Shown here one piece after another: positions 19,259 to 28,737 of a DNA stretch of 64,000 nt. The notes beneath the pieces are model-generated. The model saw only the letters and a program-made list of their open reading frames with translations, was not told where the DNA came from and searched no databases. The stretch is taken from positions 46,924 to 110,923 of the forward strand of contig DBYO01000036.1 in NCBI GenBank assembly GCA_002310235.1, given 5' to 3'. A program made the translations under genes and the position numbers. Each line of letters starts with the position of its first letter. The stretch's first letter is position 1. Origin of the DNA: Bacteroidales bacterium UBA1184 (GTDB lineage Bacteria; Bacteroidota; Bacteroidia; Bacteroidales; ML635J-15).

Positions 19259-19819
19259 ATGAAGAAGATACTGCTGTCCATATTGCTATCGTTGTTTACA
19301 ATGGTACTTAGTGCGCAGTATCTCGAGAAGGAGCCACCGCCATCGCCGGTGCAACGTATATTTTGGGGTGGTAACCTCGACATGGGTTTCGGTACGGTGA
19401 CACAGATTTCGCTAAGCCCCGAGGTCGGTTATAGGATAACAAACAGGCTTTCGGCAGGCGTTGGCATCGACTATATGTTTGTCTATTCTGAGTATTACAA
19501 TTTTAAGGGAAGTATTTTTGGTGGCTCGGTGTTTGCCAGTTTCACAGTGATAAAAAGCCTTGGAGAACTTATACCGTTTATTGGTACTGACATGGGCATA
19601 CTCATTTACGGGCAATTTTCATACACCAACATGGGCAAGTTCTATACGGCGCTTTCGGGCGAAGAACCTATGTGGATTGCCTCGCCAATGCTCGGACTGG
19701 GCTTTCAGGTCCCCATAGGACAGCGGTCGTACATGGTGCTGTCGGTGATGTACAATTTCGATGAGTCGATGTACTCAATCTATTCCAATCCGGTTGTAAA
19801 AGTAAGCTATCAGTTCTAA
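19259..19819 (+). CDS. Small outer-membrane beta-barrel-like protein
   Basis: A 186-residue protein with a clear signal peptide (MKKILLSILLSLFTMVLSAQ). The mature part alternates polar and hydrophobic residues in strands typical of 8-stranded outer-membrane barrels (VGYRITNRLSAGVGIDYMF, IYGQFSYTN, YMVLSVMYNF) and ends VSYQF, with the aromatic last residue expected for BAM substrates. The ATG lies 2 bp after the GH3 fusion's stop, so they share a transcript. No specific family could be named; the role is unknown. Confidence 0.75.
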   Translation: MKKILLSILLSLFTMVLSAQYLEKEPPPSPVQRIFWGGNLDMGFGTVTQISLSPEVGYRITNRLSAGVGIDYMFVYSEYYNFKGSIFGGSVFASFTVIKSLGELIPFIGTDMGILIYGQFSYTNMGKFYTALSGEEPMWIASPMLGLGFQVPIGQRSYMVLSVMYNFDESMYSIYSNPVVKVSYQF

Positions 19820-19843
19820 AAAGGTTTTGCCTTTTTAGAACTG
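19811..19843. terminator. Perfect 14-bp hairpin spanning the stop codon
   Basis: CAGTTCTAAAAAGG (19811-19824), loop TTTTG, CCTTTTTAGAACTG (19830-19843) is a perfect stem that includes the TAA stop of the barrel gene. It lacks a proper downstream T-tract, so it may act as an RNA 3' stabiliser or a weak terminator, with U residues inside the stem itself. Confidence 0.55.
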
Positions 19844-20051
19844 AGTTTCAATGCCTTCGGCGTTTCTAAGTTTCATGTTTTAATGGCTGCCGCCATTTCA
19901 TGTTTCACGTTTCTGTGAGTAATGTTTCGCAGTTTGATGTTTTTTATTATTAAGTTTATGATGTTTTGGAAATTGGAACAATTTCAAACCACCTAGAAAC
20001 TTGAAACTAGAAACCAGAAATTTTGAAACCAGAAACATATCAATTTTATCC

Positions 20052-20083
20052 ATTGCCAGTTCTCGGAGAAAATATTAATTTTG
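20052..20083 (+). promoter_or_regulatory. Promoter before ruvA (ATTG, 20 bp, TAATTTTG)
   Basis: A -33-like ATTG at 20052-20055 lies 20 bp before TAATTTTG (20076-20083), matching the Bacteroidota layout TTTG-N19-21-TAnnTTTG with one mismatch in the -33. The ruvA ATG follows 25 bp later. The 200 bp upstream (19850-20040) hold only GAAAC/TTTCATG word repeats. Confidence 0.5.
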
Positions 20084-20108
20084 CGCCTTAATTTATTTTA
20101 GGATAACT

Positions 20109-20696
20109 ATGTACGAATACGTAAAAGGTCTTGTCGTAGAACTTAATCCAGCTTACGCAGTGGTTGAAGTTGGCGGCATAGGCTATTTTGTGAATATAAG
20201 CCTCACTTCCTATTCTTCCATGATACAGGGAGAGCAGACACAATTATATCTACATCAAGTTGTTAGAGAAGACGCTCATTTGCTATTCGGGTTTGTTACA
20301 AAAGTGGAGCGCGAGCTTTTCCGTCAATTGATTACAGTTAACGGAGTGGGTCCGAATACAGCTCGTCTGATATTGTCGTCGCTCACGCCTCAGGAGTTGA
20401 CAAATGCAATACTTAGCGAAAATCTTGTCAAGCTGAAGAGCGTAAAAGGTATAGGTGCAAAGACAGCCCAGCGTATCATTATAGACTTAAAGGATAAGAT
20501 AAATTTGTCGGGAGAGTACGATACAGCAGAAATTTTTGCTGCTTCGGACAATACAATCAAAAAAGATGCGTTATTAACATTGAATACCCTTGGCTTCTCG
20601 AAGGCTGCGGTGGAAAGAGTGCTTGATAAAGTGTTGAAAGAAAAGCCGGATGCTTCTCTCGAAACAGTTATCAAGTTGGCGTTGAATTATTTGTAG
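20109..20696 (+). CDS. ruvA: Holliday junction DNA helicase subunit RuvA
   Basis: RuvA binds the four-way junction and loads the RuvB motor for branch migration. The 195 residues have normal family length: N-terminal OB fold starting MYEYVKGLVVELNPAYAVVEVGGIGY (1-63), helix-hairpin-helix region with NGVGPNTARLIL and VKGIGAKTAQRIIIDLKDK (about 78-138), and the C-terminal RuvB-binding domain DALLTLNTLGFSKAAVERVL (about 155-195). It is followed after 9 bp by sprA; ruvA-sprA-gcvH is a gene order I know from other Bacteroidota. Confidence 0.97.
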   Translation: MYEYVKGLVVELNPAYAVVEVGGIGYFVNISLTSYSSMIQGEQTQLYLHQVVREDAHLLFGFVTKVERELFRQLITVNGVGPNTARLILSSLTPQELTNAILSENLVKLKSVKGIGAKTAQRIIIDLKDKINLSGEYDTAEIFAASDNTIKKDALLTLNTLGFSKAAVERVLDKVLKEKPDASLETVIKLALNYL

Positions 20697-20705
20697 AAAA
20701 GAACA

Positions 20706-23700
20706 TTGTTCGGTAGAATATTAAAATATACTTTGGTGGGTGGACTTATGGCTGCGATGTTAATCGTGGCCTTTGTGCCGTCTAATGCAAGAAACGGTGG
20801 CGGTCGCTATCGTTCGTTGCAGGCATTGTCCGAAGTGCCTGGTCCCGACGACGATACCACCAAGACCGAAGGTAGCAATGCAAAGTTCCCTTTGCCTAAA
20901 GAAAATGTCAACCCATCAGACAACACCGACAACAGCCCTCTTTATGGTTCCGATCCGGCAAGCGTAAGCACATCGGTCGAATATGATCCCGAAACCGACA
21001 GTTACAACTTCCAGAAAAATGTCGATGGTATGCCAATAGGTACGCCATACAATATGCCGTTCGACGACTATGTAAACTACAACTTCGAAAAGGCTATGAA
21101 CTCATACTGGCAACAGCGCGCTAGAAAAAATCGCGAGTTGAATCAGGAGATGAACAGCAACCTTATTCCAAAGCTCGAAGTAGGTGGAGAAATTTTCGAC
21201 CGTATATTCGGCGGCAATGTCATTGACATAAAGCCGCAAGGTTCGGCAGAACTTACACTCGGACTCGAATACAGCAGAACCGATAATCCGGCACTCGACG
21301 CCAAGCAACAACGCCAGATAAATCTCGATTTCGACGAGAAGATCCAGATGAACGTTGTAGGTCAGGTAGGAACGAAGATGAAAGTTAATATTTCATACGA
21401 TACCGAAGCCTCGTTCGATTTCGAAAACAATGTGAAAATAGAATATACTGGCGACGATGATGAGATTATACAGAAGATAGAAGCTGGTAATGTGTCGTTG
21501 CCACTAACTGGTACCCTCATTCAGGGAAGCCAGAGCCTTTTTGGTGTTAAGACAGAACTGAAGTTCGGAAAGCTTACCCTTACTGGTTTGCTATCGCAAA
21601 AGAAAAGTGAAACATCAACCATAAATGTTGAAGGTGGAAGCACAACCAAAGATTTTGAAATAAAGGCCGACAACTACGAAGAGAACAAGCACTTCTTCTT
21701 GTCGCACTACTTCAAAGAGAATTACGACCGCTCTATGGCCAACCTGCCTGTAATTACGAGCGGAGTCACAATAAACCGTGTGGAAGTTTGGGTTACCAAC
21801 AAGACAGGAAACTATACCGATGCCCGTAATATTATCGCACTTGTTGACCTTGGCGAATCAAACAGCAACGACATACAGTCGATGTATGTAGGCAATTCGT
21901 TTACTAACTTTACCACTTACCCACCAGCCAACAATATCAATATTCTTGGAAATTTAGCCGAGGATTATCCCGATATCAGGGACATAAACATGGTTAGCAG
22001 TGTATTGCAAAATCTTCAAATGTCGGGTGGTACCGATTTTGAAAAGATAGAGTCGGCGCGCTTGTTGAGTTCTTCTGAATATACCTTGAACTCGCAGTTG
22101 GGTTACATATCGCTCAACAATAAGCTTAATGCCGATCAGGTGCTGGCAGTAGCCTACGAATATACTGTTGGCGGTGAGGTTTATACTGTCGGTGAATTCT
22201 CCAATTCGGCAATAGCAGCTCCGCAGACTTTGGTGGTAAAACTTCTGAAGAGTTCGTCGTTTACGCCGAGTAAGAAGAACTGGGACCTCATGATGAAAAA
22301 CATGTATAACATCGGAGCATACCAGCTTACGAGAGACGATTTTAAACTCGACATTCTTTTCACCAACGATAAGACGGGTACCGATCTCACATACATTCCG
22401 GCAGGAGAAATCGATAGTGTGCAATTGCTGCAAGTATTGGGCCTTGATAACCTGAATAGTCAGAACGACCCTTATCCAGATGGAATGTTCGACTACGTTG
22501 AGAATTTTACAATAAGCTCGTCTGGTGGACGAATTATTTTCCCTGTGCGTGAGCCTTTCGGTTCGTATTTGTATGATAAGATTACGGGAGGAAATAGTGC
22601 CCTTGCCAATGTAGCCAACGACTATGTTTTCACTGAGCTATACGATAGTACCAAGAGCAAAGCCCAGCAACTTGCAGAAAAGAACAAATTTAAGTTGAAG
22701 GGAAAATACAAATCGACAAGCAGCAGCGAAATTTCACTGAACGCAATCAATGTGCCGCAGGGTAGTGTATCTGTTACTGCCGGTTCTACATTGTTGGTTG
22801 AAAATGTCGATTATACTGTGGATTATAACCTCGGTAGGGTTAAGATATTGAATCAAGGCATCTTGGAAGCGGGAACACCAATCTCAATCAACCTTGAGAG
22901 CAATTCGGTGGGAACCATGCAGACAAAAGTGCTTACTGGTTTGCATGCAAACTACGACTTTTCCAATAACTTCAATATAGGAGCAACAATATTGCATCTG
23001 AAGGAAAAGCCGATGACACCAAAGGTTAATATCGGAGAAGAACCTTTGTCGAACACTATTTGGGGAGCAAATCTTTCGTATAGAACAGATTTTCCTTTCC
23101 TTACCAAGGCTATCGATTTTCTGCCGTTGATTCAGACAAAGGAAATGTCAACTATAACCTTCAATGCTGAGTTTGCACAGCTCATACCAGGTCACTCAAA
23201 GGCAATTGGCAAGGAAGGTGCTGCATACATTGACGATTTCGAAAGTTCGAAGATAACGAACGATGTGAAAAGCTATGTAAGTTGGTCACTTGCAAGTACT
23301 CCTACCGATTCGTTGTTGTTCCCCGAAAGTTCGCTGATAAACAATCTGAACTATGGTAAGAACAGAGGTTTGCTGTCATGGTTTGTGGTTGACCAGACTC
23401 TTCATGAGAGTAGTTCTCCGATAAGCATTGAAGACAGGTCGAGTCATTATACACGACTTGTTTACGAAAAGGAACTTTTCCCCAATCGCGACAGCGAGAC
23501 CTCGAATATCCCAAAGAACTTGGCACCACTCAATGTGGTGTTCTATCCTAACGAAAAAGGTCCTTATAACTACGATGTAGAGGGTATGAATGCGTTGGGA
23601 CATCTCGAGAATCCGCGCAAGCGTTGGGCTGGTATCCAGCGACAGCTTACAACAACTGACTTTGAGGATGCAAACATCGAGTACATTGAGTTTTGGATGA

Positions 23701-26700
23701 TGGATCCGTTTGTGGAGGATTCAGCAAATCCTGGCGGTGATTTGTATTTCAACCTTGGTGATGTAAGTGAAGATATTCTTAAGGATGGTCGTAAGTCGTT
23801 TGAGCAAGGATTGCCTGCTCCATCGCTTACCAATCCGGTAGATACCACCGTTTGGGGTATTGTTCCAAGCACACAGGCTCTCGTAAGCGCATTCGACAAC
23901 TCAGCCGAGATACGTTTTGCTCAAGATGTCGGTTTCGATGGTTTGAATTCCGAAAACGAGCAGACTTTCTTCAGCGAATACCTTGAGCAGGTGAAAACTA
24001 TGTTTGGTGAAAATTCGGAGGCATACCAGATGGCTCTTGCCGACCCGTCTTCCGATAATTTCCACCATTACAAGGGTACCGACTACGACCAGCTCGGACT
24101 AAATATACTTCAGAGATATAAGCATTTCAACGGACTCGAAGGAAACTCAATTCCTCGCGAATACCAGACAGAATCTTACATAACAAACTCGACGACTGTT
24201 CCCGATGTGGAGGATATAAATCGAGACAATACCTTGAGCGAGTCGGAGAACTTCTTCCAATACCGTGTAAGTATTCGTCCGCAGGATCTCGTTGTTGGTC
24301 AGAACTATATTGCCGACAAGACTACTGTTTCAGTAACTCTTGCCAACGATGAAGTTTCGAAGGTTACTTGGTATCAGTTCAAAATTCCTATTTCCGAATA
24401 TACAAGGAAAATAGGTTCAATATCCGATTTCAAGTCGATACGTTTCATGAGAATGTTCATGACAAACTTCGACACAACAACATGTCTTCGTTTTGGAACA
24501 TTAGACCTTGTTCGTGGTGAATGGCGCAAATACGACGATTCTTTCATGCAGCCAGGCGAATATATAGTCGAAGAACTTGAAAATACATCGTTCGATGTGT
24601 CGGCGGTGAACATAGAGGAAAATGCAAGTCGTACTCCTGTAAACTATGTGTTGCCTCCAGGTGTCACTCGCGAGCAGAATACCATGAATCCACAGTTCCA
24701 GCAGCTCAACGAGCAGGCAATGACTATTAAAGTCATCGACTTAGCCGACGGAGATGCAAGGGCAGTTTACAAGAATGTGTATCTTGATGTAAGGAAATAC
24801 TTGAAAATGCAGATGTTTGTCCATGTGGAATCGCTTGTGGACAAGCCCGAAATAAAGGACGGTGATGTAAGCATTTTCGTAAGGCTTGGAACCGACTACA
24901 AGAACAACTATTACGAGTACGAAGTACCGCTGAAGGTAACGCCTCCAGGCTATTATTCTGGCGACAACGAAGAATCTCCCGACAGGTATATTGTTTGGCC
25001 GGAGGAGAACGATATCAACATATTGTTTGAAGACCTTACTAAGGTCAAGGAAAACCGTAACGAGTTGATTCGTCTTGGTGATCAAAACGTTGGTCTTACC
25101 AAATTGTATTATGAGATGAATGAGCGCGGTCGCATAAGCATTATGGGTAATCCAAACCTGTCGAACGTACAGACGATTATGATAGGAGTACGCAATCCGA
25201 AGCAGGTAACGCTAAATGGAGCCGACGACGGACAACCAAAGAGTGCCGAAGTTTGGGTAAACGAACTCAGGCTTACCAATTTCAACGAAAAGGGAGGTTG
25301 GGCAGCTACAGCAAGAGCAACGGCTAAACTTGCCGACTTTGGTACAGTTACTCTTTCGGGAACGACCAAGAAACCTGGATTTGGAGCTTTGAACTCAACA
25401 ATAAAGGAACGTCTTACCGAGGAGATAAACCAGTACGACTTCTCATCGAGTTTCGAATTTGGAAAATTCTTCCCAGAGAGATTCAATGTAAGGATTCCTT
25501 TGTATGTCGCTGTTTCGGAGAATGTGTCGAATCCAGAGTACGACCCGTTGAGCCCCGATGTGCTTATGAAGAACACGCTTAAGAATCCCGATATTTCCAA
25601 GGAATACAAGGATAGCATTAAGCATTTGTCGCAGGATTATGTAAAGCGTACTAGCGTTAACCTTACCAATGTGAAAGTGGGAGGTAAGCAGGGACAGAAA
25701 CCGCATATTTATAATTTGTCGAACTGGTCGTTGAGTTATGGTTACAACAATGTTTTCCAACGCGATCCAAATACAGTTTTCCGTACTACGGTTACACATT
25801 CGGCTTCTATATTCTACAACTACAATGCAACGCCAAAGATTGTGGAGCCGTTTAAGAACGTGAAGCTGTTCAAGAAAAAGGCTTTCAAGATATTGCACGA
25901 TGCCAATTTCTACTATCTGCCGTCGCAGTTGTCGTTCCGTACAAACCTAAACCGTCAGTACGGTGAAACACAGATACGAAATGTTTACGACCCGTCGTAC
26001 GCTCTGCCTATAAGCGTTATCAAGGACTTCACTTTGATTCGCCAGTACGACTTCAAGTACAATATCACAAAAGCTCTCAAGTTCGAATACACAGCAACCA
26101 ACAATGCCCGTATCGACGAGCCCGAAGGCCGACTTTACAAGGGCGATGCCGACTATGAACAAAAGATGGATTCTATCTGGAAGAATTTCAAGAAACTGGG
26201 TAGAAATACAAGTTTCTATCAACAGTGGAGCTTGTCATATACATTGCCAATCAACAAAATACCTATTTTCGACTGGATTTCGGCAAGCGTAAGGTATCAG
26301 GGTTCGTACAACTGGACTGCAGGAGCCATAACCGCCGACACGCTTAACATTGGTAATACCGTACAGAATGCAAACACCATGTCGGCAAGTACTCAGTTCA
26401 ATCTTTTGAACTTGTACAATAAAGTAAAGTACCTGAAGGAAGTAAATAACAAATACCGTGGACGTGCTTCGAACAAGAAAAAAGAAGTCGAAACTGTTAC
26501 TTTCGAAGAAAATGTCGGAAAACTTACAGCAGGAAAGAAAAAGACTATAAACCACAAGCTTAAGACAAAGACCGTATCGATAAAAGTTACCGACGACAGG
26601 GGACGTCCCGTGAAATCGGAAATAGAGGTAATAGACGAAAACAAGCTTTCGTTTACAGTGGAAAAGGATGTAGAGGGAGCAAAGGTTGTTGTAACAGGCA

Positions 26701-28172
26701 AACGCGACAAGAAGGATTCGGTATTCAAGAAAATTGTCGATAATATGCTTGTGGTTCTCATGAGTGTAAAGACGGTTTCGGCCAATTTGAGTGAGACAAA
26801 CGGAACGTTGTTGCCAGGATATATGGGCAAAACCAAACTTATAGGTATGTCGAAATACACTCCCGATGTGGCTATGTTTGGCGAGCAGCCCTCGGTTATC
26901 GCGCCTACATTCCCGTTTGTAATAGGCTGGCAGGTGAAAGATTTTGGCGAATGGGCCTGCGAACACAACCTTGTAACAAAGGACACATCGGTGGTTCAGG
27001 CATATACTCAGAATCATTCGCGCAACTGGAATTTCAGAGCTTCTCTTGAGCCGGTTCGCGACCTTAAGATCGACCTAACCATGTTGCATAACTATTCGGA
27101 GAATAGCACTAAATATTATAGGTATGGCATAGATCCTGAAACAGGAGTTGGAACGTTCCGTGGTCTTAATCCATCATCGAGTGGTAGTTTCTCAATGTCA
27201 ACAATAACAATAAAGTCGGCATTCGAGAAATTTAAATCTGAGAACTATGTGTCGGAAACATTCACCAAGTTCTCCGAGAATAGGATAATAATAGCAGAAC
27301 GTCTTGCTAAGCAGCGTCCTGGCTATTCTGCATCGGATGTTGATGCCGACGGTTTCCCGAGCGGTTTCGGCAAAACCTCTCAGGATGTCCTTATTCCGGC
27401 ATTCTTTGCAGCATATACAGGTGCCGATCCCAAAAAGGTAACTCTGAACACCATACCAGGCTTGTGGTCGGCACTTCCGCAGTGGCAAATTGTATATGAC
27501 GGACTTGGAAAGATTCCGAAGCTAAAGAAGATTTTCCGTTCGGTAAGTGTAAAGCATTCGTATAGGTCAACCTACAACATCGGTTCGTTCCAGACCCGTC
27601 TGTCCAACGAGTACGATCCCGATGAAAGCGGTCTTAACCAGATTCGCGATGCTCTCGACAATTTCTATTCACGTTACGTTGTAAATGGCATAAGCATAAG
27701 CGAGCAACTTAGCCCATTGATTTCGTTCGACATGATGCTCGTGAACAGCCTTACCGCAAAGGTTGAAATAAAAAAGACCCGTAATCTTACAATGAGTTTC
27801 TCCAACAACCAGCTTACCGAGGTCAAGAACAACGAGCTTGTAATAGGTGCGGGATATAGGTTCAAGGATGTTGAACTAGTACTTAATGTGGCAGGCAGAA
27901 AGCGGAATTTAAAGAGCGACCTCAATTTGCGTCTCGATTTTTCGACTCGTAAGCAGATAACTATGATTAGAAAACTCGAGGAATCGCAGGATCAACCTAC
28001 CTCAGGTGCTATCATGTACACATTGAAACTATCTGTAGATTATGTACTTAGCAATAGATTTAATGTAAGTTTGTTCTACGATCATAGCTTAAACAATCCT
28101 ATTGTCGGAACAGCATTCAAGACAACAAATGCAAAAGTTGGAATTACTCTCAGATTTACTCTTGCTACATGA
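20706..28172 (+). CDS. sprA: Type IX secretion translocon / cell-surface protein SprA (Sov)
   Basis: SprA is the giant outer-membrane barrel pore of the type IX secretion system, also needed for gliding in motile species. The 2488 residues have the usual size. The start is best taken as TTG 20706: it gives MFGRILKYTLVGGLMAAMLIVAFV, a signal peptide with positive residues before the core, whereas ATG 20748 would lose the n-region. Characteristic SprA segments include PKLEVGGEIFDRIFGG and IDIKPQGSAELTLGL (about 155-180), TMKVNISYDTEASFDFEN-like text (about 220) and IPGHSKAIGKEGAAYIDDFE (about 830), plus long amphipathic strands to the end VGITLRFTLAT. It is the presumed exporter of all sorting-domain proteins in this window. 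Confidence 0.96.
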   Translation: MFGRILKYTLVGGLMAAMLIVAFVPSNARNGGGRYRSLQALSEVPGPDDDTTKTEGSNAKFPLPKENVNPSDNTDNSPLYGSDPASVSTSVEYDPETDSYNFQKNVDGMPIGTPYNMPFDDYVNYNFEKAMNSYWQQRARKNRELNQEMNSNLIPKLEVGGEIFDRIFGGNVIDIKPQGSAELTLGLEYSRTDNPALDAKQQRQINLDFDEKIQMNVVGQVGTKMKVNISYDTEASFDFENNVKIEYTGDDDEIIQKIEAGNVSLPLTGTLIQGSQSLFGVKTELKFGKLTLTGLLSQKKSETSTINVEGGSTTKDFEIKADNYEENKHFFLSHYFKENYDRSMANLPVITSGVTINRVEVWVTNKTGNYTDARNIIALVDLGESNSNDIQSMYVGNSFTNFTTYPPANNINILGNLAEDYPDIRDINMVSSVLQNLQMSGGTDFEKIESARLLSSSEYTLNSQLGYISLNNKLNADQVLAVAYEYTVGGEVYTVGEFSNSAIAAPQTLVVKLLKSSSFTPSKKNWDLMMKNMYNIGAYQLTRDDFKLDILFTNDKTGTDLTYIPAGEIDSVQLLQVLGLDNLNSQNDPYPDGMFDYVENFTISSSGGRIIFPVREPFGSYLYDKITGGNSALANVANDYVFTELYDSTKSKAQQLAEKNKFKLKGKYKSTSSSEISLNAINVPQGSVSVTAGSTLLVENVDYTVDYNLGRVKILNQGILEAGTPISINLESNSVGTMQTKVLTGLHANYDFSNNFNIGATILHLKEKPMTPKVNIGEEPLSNTIWGANLSYRTDFPFLTKAIDFLPLIQTKEMSTITFNAEFAQLIPGHSKAIGKEGAAYIDDFESSKITNDVKSYVSWSLASTPTDSLLFPESSLINNLNYGKNRGLLSWFVVDQTLHESSSPISIEDRSSHYTRLVYEKELFPNRDSETSNIPKNLAPLNVVFYPNEKGPYNYDVEGMNALGHLENPRKRWAGIQRQLTTTDFEDANIEYIEFWMMDPFVEDSANPGGDLYFNLGDVSEDILKDGRKSFEQGLPAPSLTNPVDTTVWGIVPSTQALVSAFDNSAEIRFAQDVGFDGLNSENEQTFFSEYLEQVKTMFGENSEAYQMALADPSSDNFHHYKGTDYDQLGLNILQRYKHFNGLEGNSIPREYQTESYITNSTTVPDVEDINRDNTLSESENFFQYRVSIRPQDLVVGQNYIADKTTVSVTLANDEVSKVTWYQFKIPISEYTRKIGSISDFKSIRFMRMFMTNFDTTTCLRFGTLDLVRGEWRKYDDSFMQPGEYIVEELENTSFDVSAVNIEENASRTPVNYVLPPGVTREQNTMNPQFQQLNEQAMTIKVIDLADGDARAVYKNVYLDVRKYLKMQMFVHVESLVDKPEIKDGDVSIFVRLGTDYKNNYYEYEVPLKVTPPGYYSGDNEESPDRYIVWPEENDINILFEDLTKVKENRNELIRLGDQNVGLTKLYYEMNERGRISIMGNPNLSNVQTIMIGVRNPKQVTLNGADDGQPKSAEVWVNELRLTNFNEKGGWAATARATAKLADFGTVTLSGTTKKPGFGALNSTIKERLTEEINQYDFSSSFEFGKFFPERFNVRIPLYVAVSENVSNPEYDPLSPDVLMKNTLKNPDISKEYKDSIKHLSQDYVKRTSVNLTNVKVGGKQGQKPHIYNLSNWSLSYGYNNVFQRDPNTVFRTTVTHSASIFYNYNATPKIVEPFKNVKLFKKKAFKILHDANFYYLPSQLSFRTNLNRQYGETQIRNVYDPSYALPISVIKDFTLIRQYDFKYNITKALKFEYTATNNARIDEPEGRLYKGDADYEQKMDSIWKNFKKLGRNTSFYQQWSLSYTLPINKIPIFDWISASVRYQGSYNWTAGAITADTLNIGNTVQNANTMSASTQFNLLNLYNKVKYLKEVNNKYRGRASNKKKEVETVTFEENVGKLTAGKKKTINHKLKTKTVSIKVTDDRGRPVKSEIEVIDENKLSFTVEKDVEGAKVVVTGKRDKKDSVFKKIVDNMLVVLMSVKTVSANLSETNGTLLPGYMGKTKLIGMSKYTPDVAMFGEQPSVIAPTFPFVIGWQVKDFGEWACEHNLVTKDTSVVQAYTQNHSRNWNFRASLEPVRDLKIDLTMLHNYSENSTKYYRYGIDPETGVGTFRGLNPSSSGSFSMSTITIKSAFEKFKSENYVSETFTKFSENRIIIAERLAKQRPGYSASDVDADGFPSGFGKTSQDVLIPAFFAAYTGADPKKVTLNTIPGLWSALPQWQIVYDGLGKIPKLKKIFRSVSVKHSYRSTYNIGSFQTRLSNEYDPDESGLNQIRDALDNFYSRYVVNGISISEQLSPLISFDMMLVNSLTAKVEIKKTRNLTMSFSNNQLTEVKNNELVIGAGYRFKDVELVLNVAGRKRNLKSDLNLRLDFSTRKQITMIRKLEESQDQPTSGAIMYTLKLSVDYVLSNRFNVSLFYDHSLNNPIVGTAFKTTNAKVGITLRFTLAT

Positions 28173-28191
28173 TAAAATAGTGTTATTTTTG
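28161..28191 (+). promoter_or_regulatory. Promoter before gcvH (CTTG, 19 bp, TATTTTTG)
   Basis: CTTG (28161-28164, inside the end of sprA) lies 19 bp before TATTTTTG (28184-28191), followed by GCGAACG. The gcvH ATG is 38 bp downstream. This suggests gcvH has its own promoter in addition to read-through from sprA. Confidence 0.5.
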
Positions 28192-28229
28192 GCGAACGAA
28201 TTTTGTATTAACATTAAAAATAAATAAAG

Positions 28230-28610
28230 ATGGCATTTCCAAAAGAATTAAAGTACGCAGAATCACACGAATGGTTGCGCGTTAATGGCGAAGAGGCTTA
28301 TATTGGTATTACCGATTTCGCAGTATCAGAATTGAACGACCTTATTTATATTGAAATTGAGGTTGAAGGTGAAACTCTTGAAAAGGGTGAAGAATTTGGT
28401 GTAATTGAAGCATCAAAGGTAGCATCGAAAGTTTATATGCCTGTATCGGGCGAAGTTCTCGAAGTTAATCAGGACGCTCTCGACAATCCTGAAATGTTGA
28501 AGGACGATGCATACGAAAACGGCTGGTTGATTAAGATCAGAATGACCGATCCTTCACAGGCAAACGGTCTTCTCGATGCAGCTGCTTACGAAGCATTGAC
28601 AAAGAAATAA
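28230..28610 (+). CDS. gcvH: Glycine cleavage system H protein
   Basis: GcvH carries the lipoyl arm that shuttles the methylamine group between the P, T and L proteins of glycine cleavage. The 126 residues are of normal length. HEWLRVNGEEAYIGITDFA marks the N-terminus, and the lipoylated lysine is Lys63 in EASKVAS, followed by VYMPVSGEVLEVN. No other gcv gene is nearby; its place after sprA is a conserved Bacteroidota arrangement rather than a pathway operon. A strong terminator follows. Confidence 0.96.
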   Translation: MAFPKELKYAESHEWLRVNGEEAYIGITDFAVSELNDLIYIEIEVEGETLEKGEEFGVIEASKVASKVYMPVSGEVLEVNQDALDNPEMLKDDAYENGWLIKIRMTDPSQANGLLDAAAYEALTKK

Positions 28611-28632
28611 TAATTCTTTCCAGAATTAGTGA

Positions 28633-28664
28633 AAGCCGTATCCTGATGATGCGGCTTTTTTTTG
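28633..28664 (+). terminator. Rho-independent terminator after gcvH
   Basis: AAGCCGTATC (28633-28642), loop CTGAT, GATGCGGCTT (28648-28657) gives a 10-bp stem with one G-T pair, followed by a run of T. Confidence 0.9.
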
Positions 28665-28675
28665 TAATAAAAATG

Positions 28676-28707
28676 TTTCGTGAGAATGATTATTTTTATT
28701 AAGTTTG
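28676..28707 (+). promoter_or_regulatory. Promoter before the PGK fusion gene (TTTC, 20 bp, TAAGTTTG)
   Basis: TTTC (28676-28679) lies 20 bp before TAAGTTTG (28700-28707), which fits TAnnTTTG. The ATG at 28738 is 30 bp downstream. The box overlaps a possible TTG start at 28705, which argues against that upstream start. Confidence 0.5.
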
Positions 28708-28737
28708 TGGGATAACAAAAACAATAAAATATACTAT

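Noticed and set aside
26235..27017. Long minus-strand frame opposite sprA
   Set aside because: Antisense shadow of SprA; no start context, rich in Tyr/Phe/Cys and no recognisable motifs.
28705..28737. TTG start at 28705 for the PGK fusion
   Set aside because: It overlaps the TAAGTTTG promoter box; ATG 28738 follows at a usual leader distance.
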